This document shows, one piece after another, positions 1-8,491 of a stretch of 16,607 nt of DNA; position 1 is the first letter of the stretch; each line of letters opens with the position of its first letter. The translations under genes were made by a program, and so were the position numbers. The stretch lies in NCBI GenBank assembly GCA_026770575.1, contig MU657264.1, forward strand, positions 1-16,607, written 5' to 3'. Source of the stretch: Pelagophyceae sp. CCMP2097. Taxonomy: Eukaryota > Sar > Pelagophyceae. Below the pieces are notes generated by a model that had not been told where the DNA came from, searched no databases, and worked only from the letters and a program-made list of their open reading frames with translations.

Positions 1-78
1 ATTCTGCTCTATCGGAGCAACGGGGTTCCCTTTTTCTGAACATATTATATTTCCAAGCTCCCTGATTGGTCAGAAACG

Positions 79-107
79 ATTCTAATTGGGGATTATTCTA
101 ATTGGGG
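79..107. repeat. short direct repeat, 13 bp twice
   Basis: ATTCTAATTGGGG occurs at 79-91 and again at 95-107, a period of 16 bp. It lies in AT-rich DNA. I see no gene in 1-310. Confidence 0.7.
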
Positions 108-310
108 GTGGAACTTCCTACAGCCGAAAACTAATAAAATGGGTAGCTCATAAAAATTGCCCGGTAACATGGCGACGTATTCAAAGGTTGAGATCCGTTG
201 AACGAAGTTAGTGAGTGACTTAAAAATATTTATATCGCCTTTTTAACTTTAGAATTACTCCAAAACTTTTTTAAAAAGTTGAGTTGAATAGTATCTGAAT
301 GTAAAAATGG

Positions 311-569
311 AAATTATTTTAGGCGATTGCTCACGAAAGACCATGGGAGGCGGCGCGCGGTCCATAGAGCCCTGAGCGCGGCGGCGGCACTGTTTGCGGC
401 TGGAAGGAATCGTCTACCTTGAAGAGCGCGCCCACTTAGAGCGGCGACGGAGCCGTCGTTTGGGCGGGAGGCTTGCTCAAAACCGTGTTTGCCAAGTGCA
501 TCACTGTGACTCAAAACGGTGGTATTTCCTGCCTCTTAAGGGCTGTGCGGTCTCTAAACATCTCAACTA
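311..569 (+). repeat. dispersed repeat family A, copy 1 (inverted partner at 5959-6222)
   Basis: This stretch matches the reverse complement of 5959-6222 along its whole length, at roughly 95% over the central 200 nt by eye. Both copies are open for 66 codons on matching strands. The few differences all change the would-be protein and it resembles nothing I know, so I treat the open frame as a by-product of GC-rich sequence. The copies lie 5.4 kb apart in opposite orientation, which fits a dispersed element rather than a local duplication. Confidence 0.85.
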
Positions 570-781
570 AACATCTCGGTGCTTAGGGGGCAGGCGAAAC
601 GCGCCAGTTTGGGCCATAGCGCCCTCCGGGGCAGGCTGCGAAACGGCCGTTTTCCAAATCGATGGAACGGCGGAGTTGCCTGCCTCCCTAAGGGTCGTAT
701 GGCCTCTAAACACATAAACTAGGCCCCTCGGTGCTTAGGGGGCAGACCACATGCGCCCGTCTGGGCCACAGGGCTCCCCGA
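528..781. repeat. two diverged ~151-bp units, each with an internal inverted repeat
   Basis: Unit 1 starts at 528 with CCTGCCTCTTAAGGG and unit 2 at 679 with CCTGCCTCCCTAAGGG. Both continue through a TCTAAACA block to CTCGGTGCTTAGGGGGCAG and then a GGGCCA block. In each unit the opening CCTGCCTC(TT)AAG is the inverted partner of the later CTTAGGGGGCAG(G), so 528-594 and 679-758 can fold back. The same terminal motif appears as a pair at 5935-5947 and 5992-6004. This may be a small family of hairpin units. Confidence 0.6.
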
Positions 782-896
782 TCTTATCGGGTTTGGCGAT
801 CAGAGTGAGGAGGGCCTCGCATTTTTTGTTGAATTTGTATTTTTGACTTTTCAACGGATAGAACTATCTAACTGGTAGAAAGCACTAGAGTACAAT

Positions 897-1445
897 GGGC
901 ATCGGCGGTAAAGCCTACCTGAAGTGGCGCAAAGTTGTGCTTCCCAGAGGCCGCCTGCGGCGGTGGGCGTGGTCGCTATGGGCCTCCCTGCCCTCCGGGG
1001 TGTCCGTGACATGATCAGCCTCGAGGAGGGCGCCTTGCAAGGGCGTGAACAAGCGCTTCCCCCAATATTTTGGACTTGATAAAATCTTTATTTGCCTCCT
1101 TACCTTGATTTTGAACTGATTTTGCCTCCGTATTGCGAAGGTTCGGGCCCGGCTGGCAATCGCAGGATCGCAGAAATCGAAATTCTGGCTATGTGGCGGG
1201 GTGGGTCCATACGTATCTGGGTGTTTTTTGACCGATCCTATAAGATTGCCGCGAGTGGCGCTTCAGACGCGCCAAAACAGACGCTAAGATTTTTAGTTTG
1301 AGCGTTTTAAACAATTAATTTCTATAGGCTCGGGCATCATGGGACTCAGCGCGACATCCTCTATCACTCGCAACATTGCCAAACTCCAACCGACAAACGC
1401 TCATATTGCCAGAAAGTCCTCGGCGTCATTGGCGATACCCCTTGT
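897..1445 (+). repeat. dispersed repeat family B, copy 1 (direct partner at 6597-7144)
   Basis: About 550 bp aligns in the same orientation with 6597-7144. The best-conserved core runs from the CCCAGAGGCCGCCTGCG block to CCCCCAATATTTTGGACTTG, with one small length difference and scattered substitutions elsewhere. Neither copy has a shared long frame that looks like a protein. It is therefore a non-coding dispersed repeat or the remnant of a larger element. Confidence 0.85.
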
Positions 1446-2173
1446 AGAACTCAGATTAAGAACCAGGTCAGATTAAGAGAGCGCCTTTTTAAAATAAGAA
1501 AAGTTTATTTTTTTTAATTGTTCAATACTCGTTCAGAAAACAGCAAATACACTGATCTGAATAGTTCTGAACCTGTTAAAAAGGCCGAAATATGAACTCA
1601 AAGTCCAGTTCTCGGTGTTCTGAACTTTGAACTGAGAAAACCCGCAAATGTAGCTGTCTCAATTGTTCAAAAAATAAAAAAATAAAGTTAGTGGGGCTTT
1701 GTTCATATCCAGATCAGGTTCGAAATGCCGCCGGTGGGGTTCGAACCGGCTCACCTAGTTTCGGTGGGATGCGACTGCAATCGCCAAAATAAAGATGATA
1801 ACATGCCGCCGCCTCCGGGGACTGAACACGCGATCATGTTAATTTCGTTTCTTCAGCGAGGCCCTCGCCTTAACTCGTCTTTGCGTACGAGTTCTGAACA
1901 TGTAAAAAAAAGTGAAATTGCCTAATGTTGGTAGTTGCAACGATCTAGGGCCTTTCGCCATTGCGTACCACTGAGGCCCCCTCCGAGCGTGTTTGGGGGC
2001 TTATAGGGCGGGTCTGGGGCAGGGCTGGGTCCTGCCAAAGCGGCTGCGTCTCCGGCGCCCGACTTGGGGCTGCAGAAGACGCGGAATCTCACAGGCTTGC
2101 GAAAACAAGCTAAAACGGGAACTAAATAAATCTTATCCTTAGAGTGATATTGAAACTTTGTATCCTGACGTCG
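1446..2173. other. gene-free AT-rich spacer
   Basis: I see no gene here. The stretch has T- and A-runs near 1490-1520 and several copies of the palindromic 9-mer GTTCTGAAC or its core (about 1567, 1616 and 1890). A tRNA-like B box lies at 1737-1747. The open frames present have no recognisable protein character. Confidence 0.5.
1724..1790 (-). other. tRNA-like relic with a pol III B-box match
   Basis: On the minus strand 1747-1737 reads GGTTCGAACCC, an exact match to the RNA polymerase III internal B box (T-loop). A GCCGGT/ACCGGC stem surrounds it, but the loop is 9 nt rather than the tRNA's 7 nt. I could not build a pairing 7-bp acceptor stem or a convincing A box. It could be a decayed tRNA or a tRNA-derived short interspersed repeat, or chance. 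Confidence 0.25.
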
Positions 2174-2246
2174 GAGAAGGGGCAAATCGACGGATTCGAG
2201 GCGATCAGGACCTGATCTCCCCGAATCCGCCGATTTGCCCCTTTTC
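2174..2246. repeat. 73-bp near-perfect palindrome
   Basis: Symmetry is around base 2210. The centre is GATCAGG-A-CCTGATC, and the arms extend 36 bases each way with four unpaired positions (2176/2244, 2190/2230, 2199/2221, 2202/2218). The arms contain GGGGCAAATCG and its complement. There is effectively no loop, so the DNA could extrude a cruciform and a transcript would form one long hairpin. Confidence 0.92.
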
Positions 2247-2591
2247 AGAAGAGGAAAACAAAAAGCTAAAATGTACGTCGTTTTCAATAATAACACCTGT
2301 CGACGACACCGCAGGCGGCGGGGAGGGGACAACGGCTGTTTTTATATATGCATTATCGACACAATTTTCGACTGCGGACCCGCCTGGCTGGTCAGTTTCT
2401 TCGTGGGCGCCACCTCTGAAATGATGCTGACCTCAAAATGGCCTAGACGCGGCCGAATGAAAAAAATAAGCTAGCCACGCGATTCTACGCACAAAACTAC
2501 CCTAGAGATGCACCAACCTCCCAGCGAAATAAGAAGCGCAACACCGCGGCCCGGGCAGCCAACATTCTAAAAAATACGCCCTCCTAAGAAC

Positions 2592-2715
2592 CGACAAAAA
2601 ATTCGACAAATGGCGCTCAATATCTCAATAAGGTATTTGTAAGACCTAATTAAAATCCATTAAATCACTTATTGGGATATTATCCTGCTCCAGGGGCCCG
2701 ATTCTTAATCTGACC
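2592..2715 (+). repeat. dispersed repeat family C, copy 1 (inverted partner at 6372-6493)
   Basis: About 120 bp matches the reverse complement of 6372-6493. Shared blocks include CAATATCTCAATAAGG, AATTAAAATCCA, TTGGGATATTATCC and CTCCAGGGGCCCG. A related motif, GGTTCTTAAATTGACC, recurs at 3300-3315 and resembles GATTCTTAATCTGACC at 2700-2715. That may mark an edge of this family. Confidence 0.8.
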
Positions 2716-2902
2716 GGCGGGTTTTTAAGAACCGATGGTCGGTCCGGACTCTGCCTATGAATTCGTATGCTTAATTTCTCACAGAGGTCTTCCATAGGCG
2801 CCTTGATTTGGGGGTGGAAGGAGGGGACCCAAACGCGTGCCCTGGCAGCGTTAAAACCGCAAACAACGGCGTCGCCGGGCCGCTGATTTTTTTTTCGCTT
2901 AC

Positions 2903-3294
2903 TGGGGTACCCAGCCAACTTCCCGGTTTGCACCACGTGGGAAACCCCACTTTCGGTTTCGCTGTTCCGTTTCTGTGGGCGGGAAATATTTCAACAATTA
3001 TGGACTTTTCAATGTTTCTAAAATGCCACTCAATAATTTTAAATCCAGCACATTCGTACGAAAATCAAGAGATTTGGCTCTTTTTCATGTGAAAATCAAG
3101 GTTATTGGCTCCGTTTCAGCTGAAATGGATCCCAGAATCTACGATTTTCGGCGGGAAGTCGAAACTTTTGGTGTGCACAAACTGGGAGGGGTTAAGTGGG
3201 GGATTTTCGTACTTTTGATTTTCCCGTTTTTATTTTCGTACTTCGATTTTTGGCCGGGGTTTATGGACTTTGGGGAAAGTGGCTGGGTACCCTA
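2903..3294. mobile_element. segment bounded by 22-bp inverted repeats (possible foldback element)
   Basis: The left end (2903-2924, beginning TGGGGTACCCAGCC) is the inverted partner of 3273-3294, with about 19 of 22 positions pairing. The interior has repeated GAAAATCAAG-type strings and no convincing protein. A non-autonomous DNA element of about 390 bp is a reasonable reading. No target duplication is obvious, so chance or an ancient rearrangement cannot be excluded. Confidence 0.5.
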
Positions 3295-3660
3295 GTAGCC
3301 GGTTCTTAAATTGACCTTCACTCTATCCTGATACCCAAATCGATTGCGGATGGAAAATAAGGTTATGGGCCTCCCAAAAGCTGGCTTAAATAAAGCCTCG
3401 AGTTTTTTTCCCTCAAGGACCTGATTTCCAAGACCCACGTGCCGAGATCTCGGCAACGGCGTGCGCTATTGACATGGGAGTTGGTGCGTATGAAACAGGA
3501 GGGTCTAGGACCATCGTCCGAGGCCCTCGACTCGGTCGCGGACATCACGGCATCTCGCCGTTCCTATTTCCGCCGAGGGAACTCTAACCCTTGCGGAAGA
3601 TTCCATTCCCGAGGGAACCCTGACCCTCACAAATCCCCAACATAGTTTTTACTCTGACTG
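3295..3660. other. gene-free spacer ending in a repeat shared with 5437-5475
   Basis: No gene is evident. An imperfect direct repeat of CCGAGGGAACYCTRACCCT lies at about 3572 and 3609. The last 30 bases (3631-3660) match 5437-5466, and that match resumes at 3976-3986 on the far side of the 314-bp element. Confidence 0.5.
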
Positions 3661-3986
3661 CGTTCTGTTTTTTTACCAAGTGGGGGGGCACAGTAGGGGC
3701 AAAATGCTCACAAGTAGGTGGGTGCCCCCTCCTAACAGGCCCCATCACGATGGGTGGTATCTGACTTCGCGTGTCAGCGTCAGGGGCTGCGGTCCTGCGA
3801 GTCAACGCACCTCCCAGAGTGCGCTGGGAGGTACGTAAGCCTGCCTATCTCAGCTCCCTGCCGTGCCTGGAAAGTACTTTTCTAGAAAAACCCGTCGCCA
3901 TAAAGTGGGTGGGTGCCAGTGGGGGGTCCTAATTGCCCCTACTGCCCCCCCCCACTTGGTAAAAAAACAGAACGATGTGGGCACTA
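3631..3986. repeat. ~39-bp direct repeat flanking the gag unit, left copy interrupted by the 314-bp element
   Basis: The left copy is split into 3631-3660 and 3976-3986. The right copy is 5437-5475. Shared strings are TTACTCTGACTG and TGGGCACTA, with a few C/T or other substitutions in the first 20 bases. The copies lie directly outside and across the end of the gag-like gene, whose stop codon (5461-5463) falls inside the right copy. They could be very short terminal repeats or remnants of longer ones. Confidence 0.6.
3661..3974. mobile_element. 314-bp non-autonomous element with 42-bp terminal inverted repeats
   Basis: The left terminus begins CGTTCTGTTTTTTTACCAAG and the right terminus ends with its reverse complement. 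The inverted repeats are 3661-3702 and 3933-3974, with 40 of 42 positions pairing. The interior (3703-3932) has no coding potential but contains a CCTCCCA/TGGGAGG stem near 3812-3833. The flanks, 3631-3660 plus 3976-3986, line up with the continuous sequence 5437-5475. That looks like an unoccupied version of the site, with TG possibly duplicated on insertion. Length and structure fit a MITE or foldback element. The superfamily is unassigned. Confidence 0.8.
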
Positions 3987-4047
3987 CGGGTTAATGGGCC
4001 CTTAGCTACGCGCTCATCCACGACAAGCGCTTCGACTCTCGGCTACC

Positions 4048-5463
4048 ATGCCGCCCCGCGCCGCGCCTCGCGCGACCCCTCCCGATCCGCCTCTACTTGC
4101 GGCGGCACAAGAGGAGATGGAGGCCCAGCCCGGCGCCGACATCTTGCAGCAGATGCATGACAACGTCGCCTCTCGCGACGAGACCCACCTGCAGCAGCGC
4201 GCCACTGAGCTCCGCGACGTCAACCGCGACCTCGCGGCCCAGCGCGACGAGATCGCGGCCTCCCTCCTACGTCACCGGGAGGAGTTTGACGCCGCGATCG
4301 CAGCGCGAGCCGCGTTCGACGCCGCGTTGCCCCCGCCTCCGCCTACCGAGGCCTCTAGGGCGCCTGCGGCGGCCCCTGGCCTTTCGACTACGGACTCGAC
4401 GTCCCCTCCGGTGTCTTCCGCAGCACCCGGCTCTACGGCGTCCGCGCCCCCGACTACCACCGACCTGTACAAGACCCTTGACTACAAGCTGATCCAAACC
4501 GGCGCGGCCCAATTCAAGCTCGGCATCACCGGCAACGCGCACGGCGACCGAAAACGCTTCCTGCAGATGCTCCGCTTCCTGGCGAACTACGACGCCCGGC
4601 TCCACGGCTTGGCCGCAGACAAGCTCAACCTCACCGCCATCAGCGCCGATTTGCTCATCGACAACTACATGGCCATCGTCTTGACGCTCATGGTCGACGG
4701 CACGGAGGCGAGCTCCGTGGTCGACGTCTGCGGCACCGGCAAGGGCGCTGACATGGCGCAGGCCATCTACGACTCTTACGTCAAGACTGCTAAAGGCGTC
4801 GACGTCAGCGTCGCTTTCTCGCGCATCAACGAACTCCCGTTGGCGGCCCAGGGCGGCGACATCCGCAAGTTCCTCTCCGAGGCCAAGGAAGCGTTCAAGG
4901 CCTACAACTTGGCATCCAACTCTACGATGACCTAAGTCCTCCAGACGTCGTTATTCCGCCGCGGCATCGACGTGCCCACACTCGCCGTGGTGCTGAGCGA
5001 ATGGATGCGCAAAGACGACCAGTACGACGAGATGGTCTTCCAGCTCCTCAACACGCGCTCGTCTACCCCAACCGCAAACGCAACCGTTTTCCTAGCCGCT
5101 TCGGCAACCACGGCCAAGGACGCGGCTACGCTCCACGCAACGCCCGCGCTGAACGCGCCGCACTGCATCACGTCCAAGGACACCGACGCCTTTTGGAAGT
5201 ACTACACGAGCGCATGCGACTTTTGCAACATTCCGGGCCACTGCGCCGCGGAATGCTTTAAGGCGCTCAGGCACGAGTGGCACTCGGGCATGCCGCGCCC
5301 CATCGCGCTGAAGCCCGCCGACGATCGCGACGGACGCGGCGCCAATGGTTTCGACCGCAACGGGCGCGGCGGCAACGGCTCGCGCAGCGGCAACGACCGC
5401 GCATCGCGCAACGCACCCTACGGCGCCAACGGCTTCGAATCCATAACACAGTTCTTACTCTGA
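4048..5463 (+). pseudogene. gag: retrotransposon Gag-like gene with CCHC zinc knuckle, one in-frame stop
   Basis: The reading frame opens at ATG 4048 and runs in one phase to TGA 5461-5463, broken only by TAA at 4933-4935. In order, it encodes: a charged, Q/E/R-rich stretch likely to form a coiled coil (residues about 10-90); a Pro/Ala/Ser/Thr-rich linker (about 92-140); a helical region (about 145-295) in the style of copia-type Gag; and, beyond the stop, a zinc knuckle of form C-X2-C-X4-H-X4-C (CDFCNIPGHCAAEC, 5215-5256). The tail is rich in Gly, Arg, Asn and Asp, as expected for RNA binding. Gag packages element RNA into particles. No protease, integrase, reverse transcriptase or long LTR is visible, so this is a gag-only or non-autonomous relic. 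The stop separates the capsid-like part from the knuckle. A decayed copy is the simplest reading and readthrough cannot be judged here. Family assignment as Ty1/copia is inference. Confidence 0.72.
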
Positions 5464-5475
5464 CTGTGGGCACTA

Positions 5476-5934
5476 AGGCGGAGGCACTCGGCCGGCTGAA
5501 ATACTGCTGGGGCTGGTTTGCGTTTTTCGCGCGCTTCGCGGCCTGCGCGAGGCCAGCGAGACTGGCGATTTAATGGAGGCGTCGCCTACCCAGTCCCATG
5601 CCGTGGCAACGAGCTGGTCTCCATAGCGGTCCAACTGACAAAAATAGAGTTCAATTGCAAGGTTAGTCGAACACGCTAAACGGGCGAGGGTCGTTTCCTC
5701 GGCAAACCCGTCGTTTTGCGGGGCGCGCCGGACTGGGCGCACTCCCTCATCACCGGGGGGGCGGGTGGTACCGGTAGCCCGGCGTCAGTCGCGACAGAGG
5801 CGACGGCGCGCGTGAAAATACCCAGGTTTTGCCCTCGTGCCTGCTCGAATGTGCAAGGTCAAACCTCTCTCTGCAAATTGACAGACCGTATTTTACCGAC
5901 CGGAAACGAGTCGACCCCGACGGGGCCGCAGATC
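5476..5934. other. spacer with no gene called
   Basis: No recognisable gene. On the minus strand 5742-5473 is open for 89 codons and its middle (LYFCQLDRYGDQLV, WDWVGDAS) looks more protein-like than the rest. I cannot match it to a family, so I leave it uncalled. It might be a fragment of a mobile-element protein. Confidence 0.35.
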
Positions 5935-6004
5935 CTGCCTCTTAAGCATCAAGAAGTCTAGTTGAGATGTTTAGAGGCCGCACAGCCCAGCCCTTAAGAG
6001 GCAG
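5935..6004. repeat. 70-bp hairpin unit with CCTGCCTCTTAAG ends
   Basis: CCTGCCTCTTAAG at 5935-5947 is perfectly inverted at 5992-6004 (CTTAAGAGGCAGG). The same terminal motif bounds the units at 528 and 679. This unit partly overlaps the family A copy that begins at 5959. Confidence 0.7.
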
Positions 6005-6222
6005 GAAATACCACCGTCTTGAGTCACAGTGATGCACTTGGCAAACACGGTTTTGAGCAAGCCTCCCGCCCAAACGACGGCTCCGTCGCCGTTCTAAGTG
6101 GGCGCGATCTTCAAGGTAGACGATTCCTTCCAACCGCGAACAGTGCCGCCGCCGCGCCCAGGGCTCTATGGACCGCGCGCCGCCTCCCATGGTCTTTCGT
6201 GAGAAATCGCCTAAAATAATTT
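5959..6222 (-). repeat. dispersed repeat family A, copy 2
   Basis: This is the reverse-complement partner of 311-569. The match runs from TAGTTGAGATGTTTAGAG at the left end to CGCCTAAAATAATTT at the right end and stops sharply on both sides. No protein is inferred. Confidence 0.85.
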
Positions 6223-6371
6223 GCATGTTCATATGCGAATTATTATTCAACTGGTCTTTTCCAAAAAGTTTGGGGGTAATATACTAAATTTTAAACGACG
6301 TTCTAAATATTTTAAGGTCGGTCCCAAGCTCCTTTCAAACGGACATCAAACCTAAAGAGCTGGTAGAACTT

Positions 6372-6493
6372 GGTCAGATTTAGAACCGGGCCCCTGGAGC
6401 CGGATAATATCCCAACAAGGGATTTTCTGGATTTTAATTGGGTCTTCTAAATGCCTTATTGAGATATTGAACGTCGTTTGTCGATTTTGGCGG
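6372..6493 (-). repeat. dispersed repeat family C, copy 2
   Basis: This is the reverse-complement partner of 2592-2715. It starts at GGTCAGATTTAGAACCGGG and ends next to the hairpin at 6491. Substitutions are scattered at roughly 15% by eye. Confidence 0.8.
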
Positions 6494-6582
6494 CCCGGTC
6501 CAACGGACCGCAAAAGTCTAACGGACCCCGAAGTGAAGCGTAGGAGGTCCGTTGGATTTTTGCGGTCCGTTGAACCGGGGCG
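6491..6582. repeat. strong hairpin with GGTCCGTT repeats
   Basis: 6497-6527 and 6546-6576 are inverted repeats with 28 of 31 positions pairing. Pairing continues through CGGCCCGGT/ACCGGGGCG to 6491 and 6582. The loop is 18 nt. Each arm itself contains two GGTCCGTT-type blocks, so the unit is a nested repeat. It sits exactly between repeat families C and B and may be an element end or insertion footprint. Confidence 0.85.
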
Positions 6583-6596
6583 TCCCTTCACAAGGG

Positions 6597-7144
6597 GTAT
6601 CGGCGATAAAGCCGATCTCAATGGGCGCAAGTTTGTGCCTCCCAGAGGCCGCCTGCGGGGGTGGACGTGGTCGCTATGGGCCTCCCTGCCCCCCGGGGTG
6701 TCCACTACATGATCAGCCTCGAGGAGGGCGCCTTGCAAGGGCGTGAACAAGCGCTTCCCCCAATATTTTGGACTTGATAAAATCATAATTTGCCTCTTTA
6801 CCTTGATTTTGAACCGATTTTGCCTCCGTATTGCGAAGGTTCGGGCCCGGCTGACAATCGCAGGACCGCAGGAATCGAAATTCTGGCTATGTGGCGGGGT
6901 GGGTCCATGCGCACTGGGGTGGTATTTGACCGGTCCCATACGAGTGCCGCGAGTGGCGCTTTAGACGAGCCAAAACAGACGTTTGGATTTCCAGCTTGAG
7001 CGTTTTTAACAGAAGATTTTTGTGGGTCCCGGCATCATGGGACTCAGCGCGACGTCCTCTATCACTCCCAACAGAGCCAAACTCCAACCGACGAAAACTG
7101 CAATGGACAGATAGTCCTCGGCGTCATTACCGATACCCCTTATA
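6597..7144 (+). repeat. dispersed repeat family B, copy 2
   Basis: This is the direct partner of 897-1445, beginning at GGTATCGGCGATAAAGCC and ending at GATACCCCTTAT. Here it is preceded by family C and the hairpin, while copy 1 has neither next to it. The shared unit is therefore B alone, not a large duplicated block. Confidence 0.85.
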
Positions 7145-7448
7145 CCACACGCCACGTGCACTACTAATCATCGGACCTCAATACGGCCCATAACCCATTG
7201 TTGGTACCTGATTATTGGACGATGGTCGGGAGGACGCAGCGCGCGCTGTGGTCCGCTTTTATACCACACACGCTTCACCAGCGCCTTGGGCCGCTCCTTC
7301 GAGGCTCCCGTCTGGCGGGTGTGGTAAAAATAGCCCCTATGGAGCGCGCACCAGGCCACTCATTGTCCATCTCGGGCATGAACGAGTAAACTGCCTTTGA
7401 ATTTGCTATTGAATTTGCGTAAAATACAAGAATTTGTTTGGTCCGACG
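7145..7448. other. spacer with a small inverted repeat
   Basis: No gene is evident. TTTTATACCACAC (7257-7269) pairs with GGGTGTGGTAAAAA (about 7317-7330), and ATACCACACGC also occurs at 7142-7152. This suggests another small hairpin unit of about 75 bp. Confidence 0.45.
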
Positions 7449-7957
7449 ATTACTGGAGTGCCCGGCCACTTTGCCGTTTGGCCAAAATCCGGGGCCAATC
7501 AGCCAAGTGCAATTGAAATCCGGCAAACATTTAAAAGTCCTTCAATGCCGATGCCGGACCGCGCACTCCAGCAACCGCCGCCGCGAAATTTTCAGGCGCG
7601 TCGCAAAGTTTTCAGGGCCTTGGAAAATGCGTTTTCGAACAGATGGGAGGTTGGGAGAGGCCCTTCACCAGCACCAGCCGCCGGCCCGCGCCAGCCGCGG
7701 TCTGCCCGAGACGATGCATCGTGCTCCGCCACGAGCAACTCGGGAGGCGACAACGTTGAGCTTGTTCACAGAGCTCTTGAGTCGCTTCTAAGGCAAGGTC
7801 GAAATTTAAAACGATCAACGCATTTTTAAAATTTTAATTTAAAATTTTAATAAATGTCCATAAATGCCGCTAAGGTTCGCCGGTCCAGTATGCGGAACCG
7901 CAGGTTCGCTTTTTGCCGAGGCCCCTTGACCGGCAAGTTGGCCGGGCACTCCAGTAG
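7449..7957. mobile_element. ~509-bp segment bounded by ~28-bp inverted repeats
   Basis: TACTGGAGTGCCCGGCCA near 7450 is inverted at the right end (TGGCCGGGCACTCCAGTA, about 7938-7956). Pairing continues inward through TTGCCG, with a few mismatches. The interior has a GC-rich half that is open in two frames without recognisable protein character. Its AT-rich half (7826-7852) is an almost self-complementary run of A4T4-type blocks. This fits a non-autonomous DNA element. No transposase and no clear target duplication were found. Confidence 0.55.
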
Positions 7958-8272
7958 TAGAGACGAGGCTCGCTGCAGGAGAATGGGGATCACCCCACAC
8001 CCCGCCACGCGCGCAGTTCGACTCCGTTAAGACTCGGGCCTTGAGCGCGTATTCCAAGTAGACCCTTCTTACCATACGCTCACTGAGCGCCCAACGCGAT
8101 TTAACAAGCCGCGACCTCGCACGGCCGCGCCCGCAGGGCTCTCACGCGCTTCGAAATTGGCCAATCTCTCTGTCCCTTTCTCGCTCTCTCCTCTTCAACT
8201 GACCGCGGAGACCTGTCCGCGCCGCGGCGGAGCAGGCCCCACGTCGGCGGCGTGCGTCCGCGGCGACCGGGG
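7958..8272. other. spacer and likely 5' region of the RING/Sel1-like locus
   Basis: Base composition shifts from AT-rich to GC-rich near 8100. A pyrimidine-rich tract (8163-8200, CTCTCTGTCCCTTTCTCGC and onward) precedes the candidate first exon and could be a promoter or leader. I see no TATA box and no recognisable coding sequence. Confidence 0.35.
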
Positions 8273-8385
8273 ATGCACCGCAAAGCTCGCTATCGCGCCC
8301 TCGGAGCTCTGTCGCTTTCCAATCGCGTTCGGTGCTTGGTTTGCACGGACCCGCTGACGTCGGAACTTGGTGTCACTGCGTCCAG
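8273..8385 (+). CDS. candidate upstream exon: first half of a RING-like zinc finger
   Basis: Reading from ATG 8273, the segment ends in RCLVCTDPLTSELGVTAS and then a textbook splice donor, CAG|GTAAGC (donor at 8386). C-X2-C followed by a short acidic/hydrophobic stretch is how a RING or RING-like finger opens. The gene just downstream begins with the second half (LCVPC, then LCPHY). The join is not clean. The donor leaves phase 2, but acceptor CCTAG at 8482 would need phase 0. The only phase-matched acceptor (after 8445) meets TAG at 8480. A one-base indel, a non-consensus site or a broken gene would explain this. Confidence 0.4.
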
Positions 8386-8491
8386 GTAAGCTGCATGTCC
8401 TTGCGCGGCGGTGCCTGTGCTCCTGCGGCTGGGGCGTCCCTCCAGCGCGCGCGCCCAGTGTGACTGTGGCGCGTGTGCCTAGTTATGCTGC

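Noticed and set aside
314..514. 66-codon frame conserved in both family A copies (also 6019-6219)
   Set aside because: The copies are near-identical repeats, and the few nucleotide differences all change amino acids, so there is no sign of selection on a protein.
1922..2332. 136-codon minus-strand frame
   Set aside because: It runs through the 73-bp palindrome and repeat-like DNA, with no motif or codon bias.
2646..3295. Overlapping frames in and near the 2903-3294 segment
   Set aside because: They span a repeat family edge and an inverted-repeat terminus, and none shows protein character.
3976..4047. Primer-binding site or LTR end before gag
   Set aside because: I could not match the stretch to any tRNA 3' end I know, and there is no long repeat to define an LTR.
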